DNA from: Medakamo hakoo | Lineage: Eukaryota; Chlorophyta; Trebouxiophyceae; Coccomyxaceae | Length of the DNA stretch: 64,000 bases | Direction: 5' to 3' | Assembly (NCBI GenBank): GCA_026636295.1 | Contig: CP089463.1 | Span: 1,219,263-1,283,262 of the forward strand | Shown here: one piece after another, positions 63,302 to 64,000 of the stretch | Layout of the letters: each line of letters starts with the position of its first letter | Numbering within the stretch: the first letter of the stretch is position 1 | Program-made: the position numbers and the translations under genes | Notes under the pieces: generated by a model | Database searches by the model: none | Told to the model about the DNA's origin: nothing | What the model saw: the letters and a program-made list of their open reading frames with translations, nothing else

Positions 63302-63802
63302 ATGGACCCGCCCACCTCCGTCCGGCAGTACCCGCCCCCGCCCTTGCCGTGGTGGGAGAAGTCCTGGCTCCCGCGGTCGCCGCGGTCCTTCGAGCCCGGT
63401 GTCCTACCCGCCCACGTGCAGGCCACCCGGCGGCCACAGCGGCCGGACCCGCCGCCTGCCGCGGTTGGCACGGCCGCGCCCGTGGCCGAAGGCGTCCTGG
63501 CGCCGCCTGCTGACGCAGACGGCCCGCCCGTCACCTTCCCCGCCGCCCGCCTGTGCGGGTCCAACGCCTATATTTACCTGTCGCCCGAAAACCTGGAGAT
63601 GTTGCTGCCCAACGCCCACGCCCACCGGGACGAGAGCCTAGACCCGGGCGGCGCCCCTCCGCCGCCAGGCCAGGCCGGCGCTGGCCGCCCCTCCTTTTGC
63701 GCTCCCGTCACTTTCCTGCTGGAGGGCGACGCCCAGGCGGCGCCGCAGTCGTTCCCGCTGGTCTTGCGCGTCCACTGGGCGTACCACGCCAAAGGGTTTT
63801 AG
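63302..63802 (+). pseudogene. Last gene before the telomere, 3' end replaced by telomere repeat
   Basis: An open frame of 166 aa starts at CACCATGGACC and runs to a TAG made by the first telomere-like unit (GGGTTTTAGG). The N-terminus is Pro-rich (VRQYPPPPLPWWEKSWLP); a more ordered part follows (FPAARLCGSNAYIYLSPENL; CAPVTFLLEGDAQ; FPLVLRVHWAYHAKGF). The last real residues read like the middle of a beta-rich domain rather than an end. I interpret it as a gene cut by chromosome breakage and telomere addition. It may be a chance end of a short gene. Family unknown. No 3' untranslated region can exist outside the telomere repeat. Confidence 0.6.
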
Positions 63803-63912
63803 GTTTTAGGGTTAGGGTAGGGTTAGGGTTAGGGTTAGGGTTAGGGTTAGGGTTAGGGTTAGGGTTAGGGTTAGGGTTAGGGTTAGGGTTAGGGTTAGGG
63901 TTAGGGTTAGGG

Positions 63913-63953
<41 letters not shown>

Positions 63954-64000
63954 GGTTAGGGTTAGGGTTAGGGTTAGGGTTAGGTTAGGTTAGGGTTAGG
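63797..64000 (+). repeat. Telomere, (TTAGGG)n
   Basis: About 33 units, G-rich strand running 5' to 3' toward the window end, as expected for a right chromosome end. The first units are variant (TTTTAGG 63797-63803, TTTTAGGG 63804-63811, TAGGG 63818-63822). TTTAGGG occurs at 63931-63937 and TTAGG units near 63980-63989 and at the last position. Confidence 0.98.

Noticed and set aside
1-64000. tRNA, rRNA, transposon or viral gene
   Set aside because: No cloverleaf B-box pattern, rRNA core, transposase, reverse transcriptase or capsid motif was seen on either strand by eye; a tRNAscan or repeat search could still find small elements.

Overview
This window is one end of a nuclear chromosome from a very GC-rich, gene-dense, intron-containing photosynthetic eukaryote, most likely a unicellular alga. 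The plastid link rests on a cytochrome c6 with a bipartite transit peptide, a thylakoid-lumen precursor with a twin-arginine signal, and a DHBP synthase with a transit-like leader. Introns are short (mostly 70-300 nt) with GTGAGT, GTGCGT or similar donors and CAG acceptors. The last 200 bases are a (TTAGGG)n telomere reading outward. The lineage cannot be fixed from this sequence: several proteins look green-plant-like (protein-only RNase P, PH-containing dynamin-2, MetE), but no rRNA or plastid marker is present.

I rebuilt 30 protein genes by joining reading frames across introns. They alternate in direction with very short divergent and convergent gaps. 1-14 kb: VTC1-like polyphosphate-complex subunit, a three-Kazal secreted inhibitor, organellar-type PRORP, an F-box/LRR-like protein, a gamma-tubulin-complex protein, a DJ-1/PfpI protein, an Ala/Pro-rich probable plastid protein and cytochrome c6. 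14-31 kb: a large beta-propeller/histidine-phosphatase/membrane fusion, a class II histone deacetylase, a CCDC47-like ER protein, a proline-rich unknown, a five-KH RNA-binding protein, B12-independent methionine synthase and a small unknown. 31-46 kb: DHBP synthase, a JmjC protein, the Polycomb subunit SUZ12, U3 factor IMP4, spliceosomal MFAP1, gamma-secretase subunit APH-1, a small unknown and long-form tRNase Z. 46-64 kb: a Tat-type lumen protein, a ZNF598-type RING/zinc-finger protein carrying an NFX1-type tail, squalene synthase, a dynamin-2-like protein without a GTPase domain, a 13-exon cysteine-rich secreted protein, an F-box/ApaG (SKIP16-like) protein, and a last ORF that runs straight into the telomere.

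There is no operon-like pathway here; the genes are mixed housekeeping functions (RNA processing: PRORP, tRNase Z, IMP4, MFAP1; chromatin: HDAC, SUZ12, JmjC; membrane and ER biology: CCDC47, APH-1, squalene synthase, dynamin-like). The points most worth following up are three unusual domain architectures (propeller-phosphatase-membrane fusion, ZNF598-NFX1 chimera, GTPase-less dynamin-2), the ORF ended by telomere repeats, and two introns that keep the reading frame only with GC-AG boundaries. All exon joins were made by eye from reading frame, splice consensus and family similarity; no transcript data were available.
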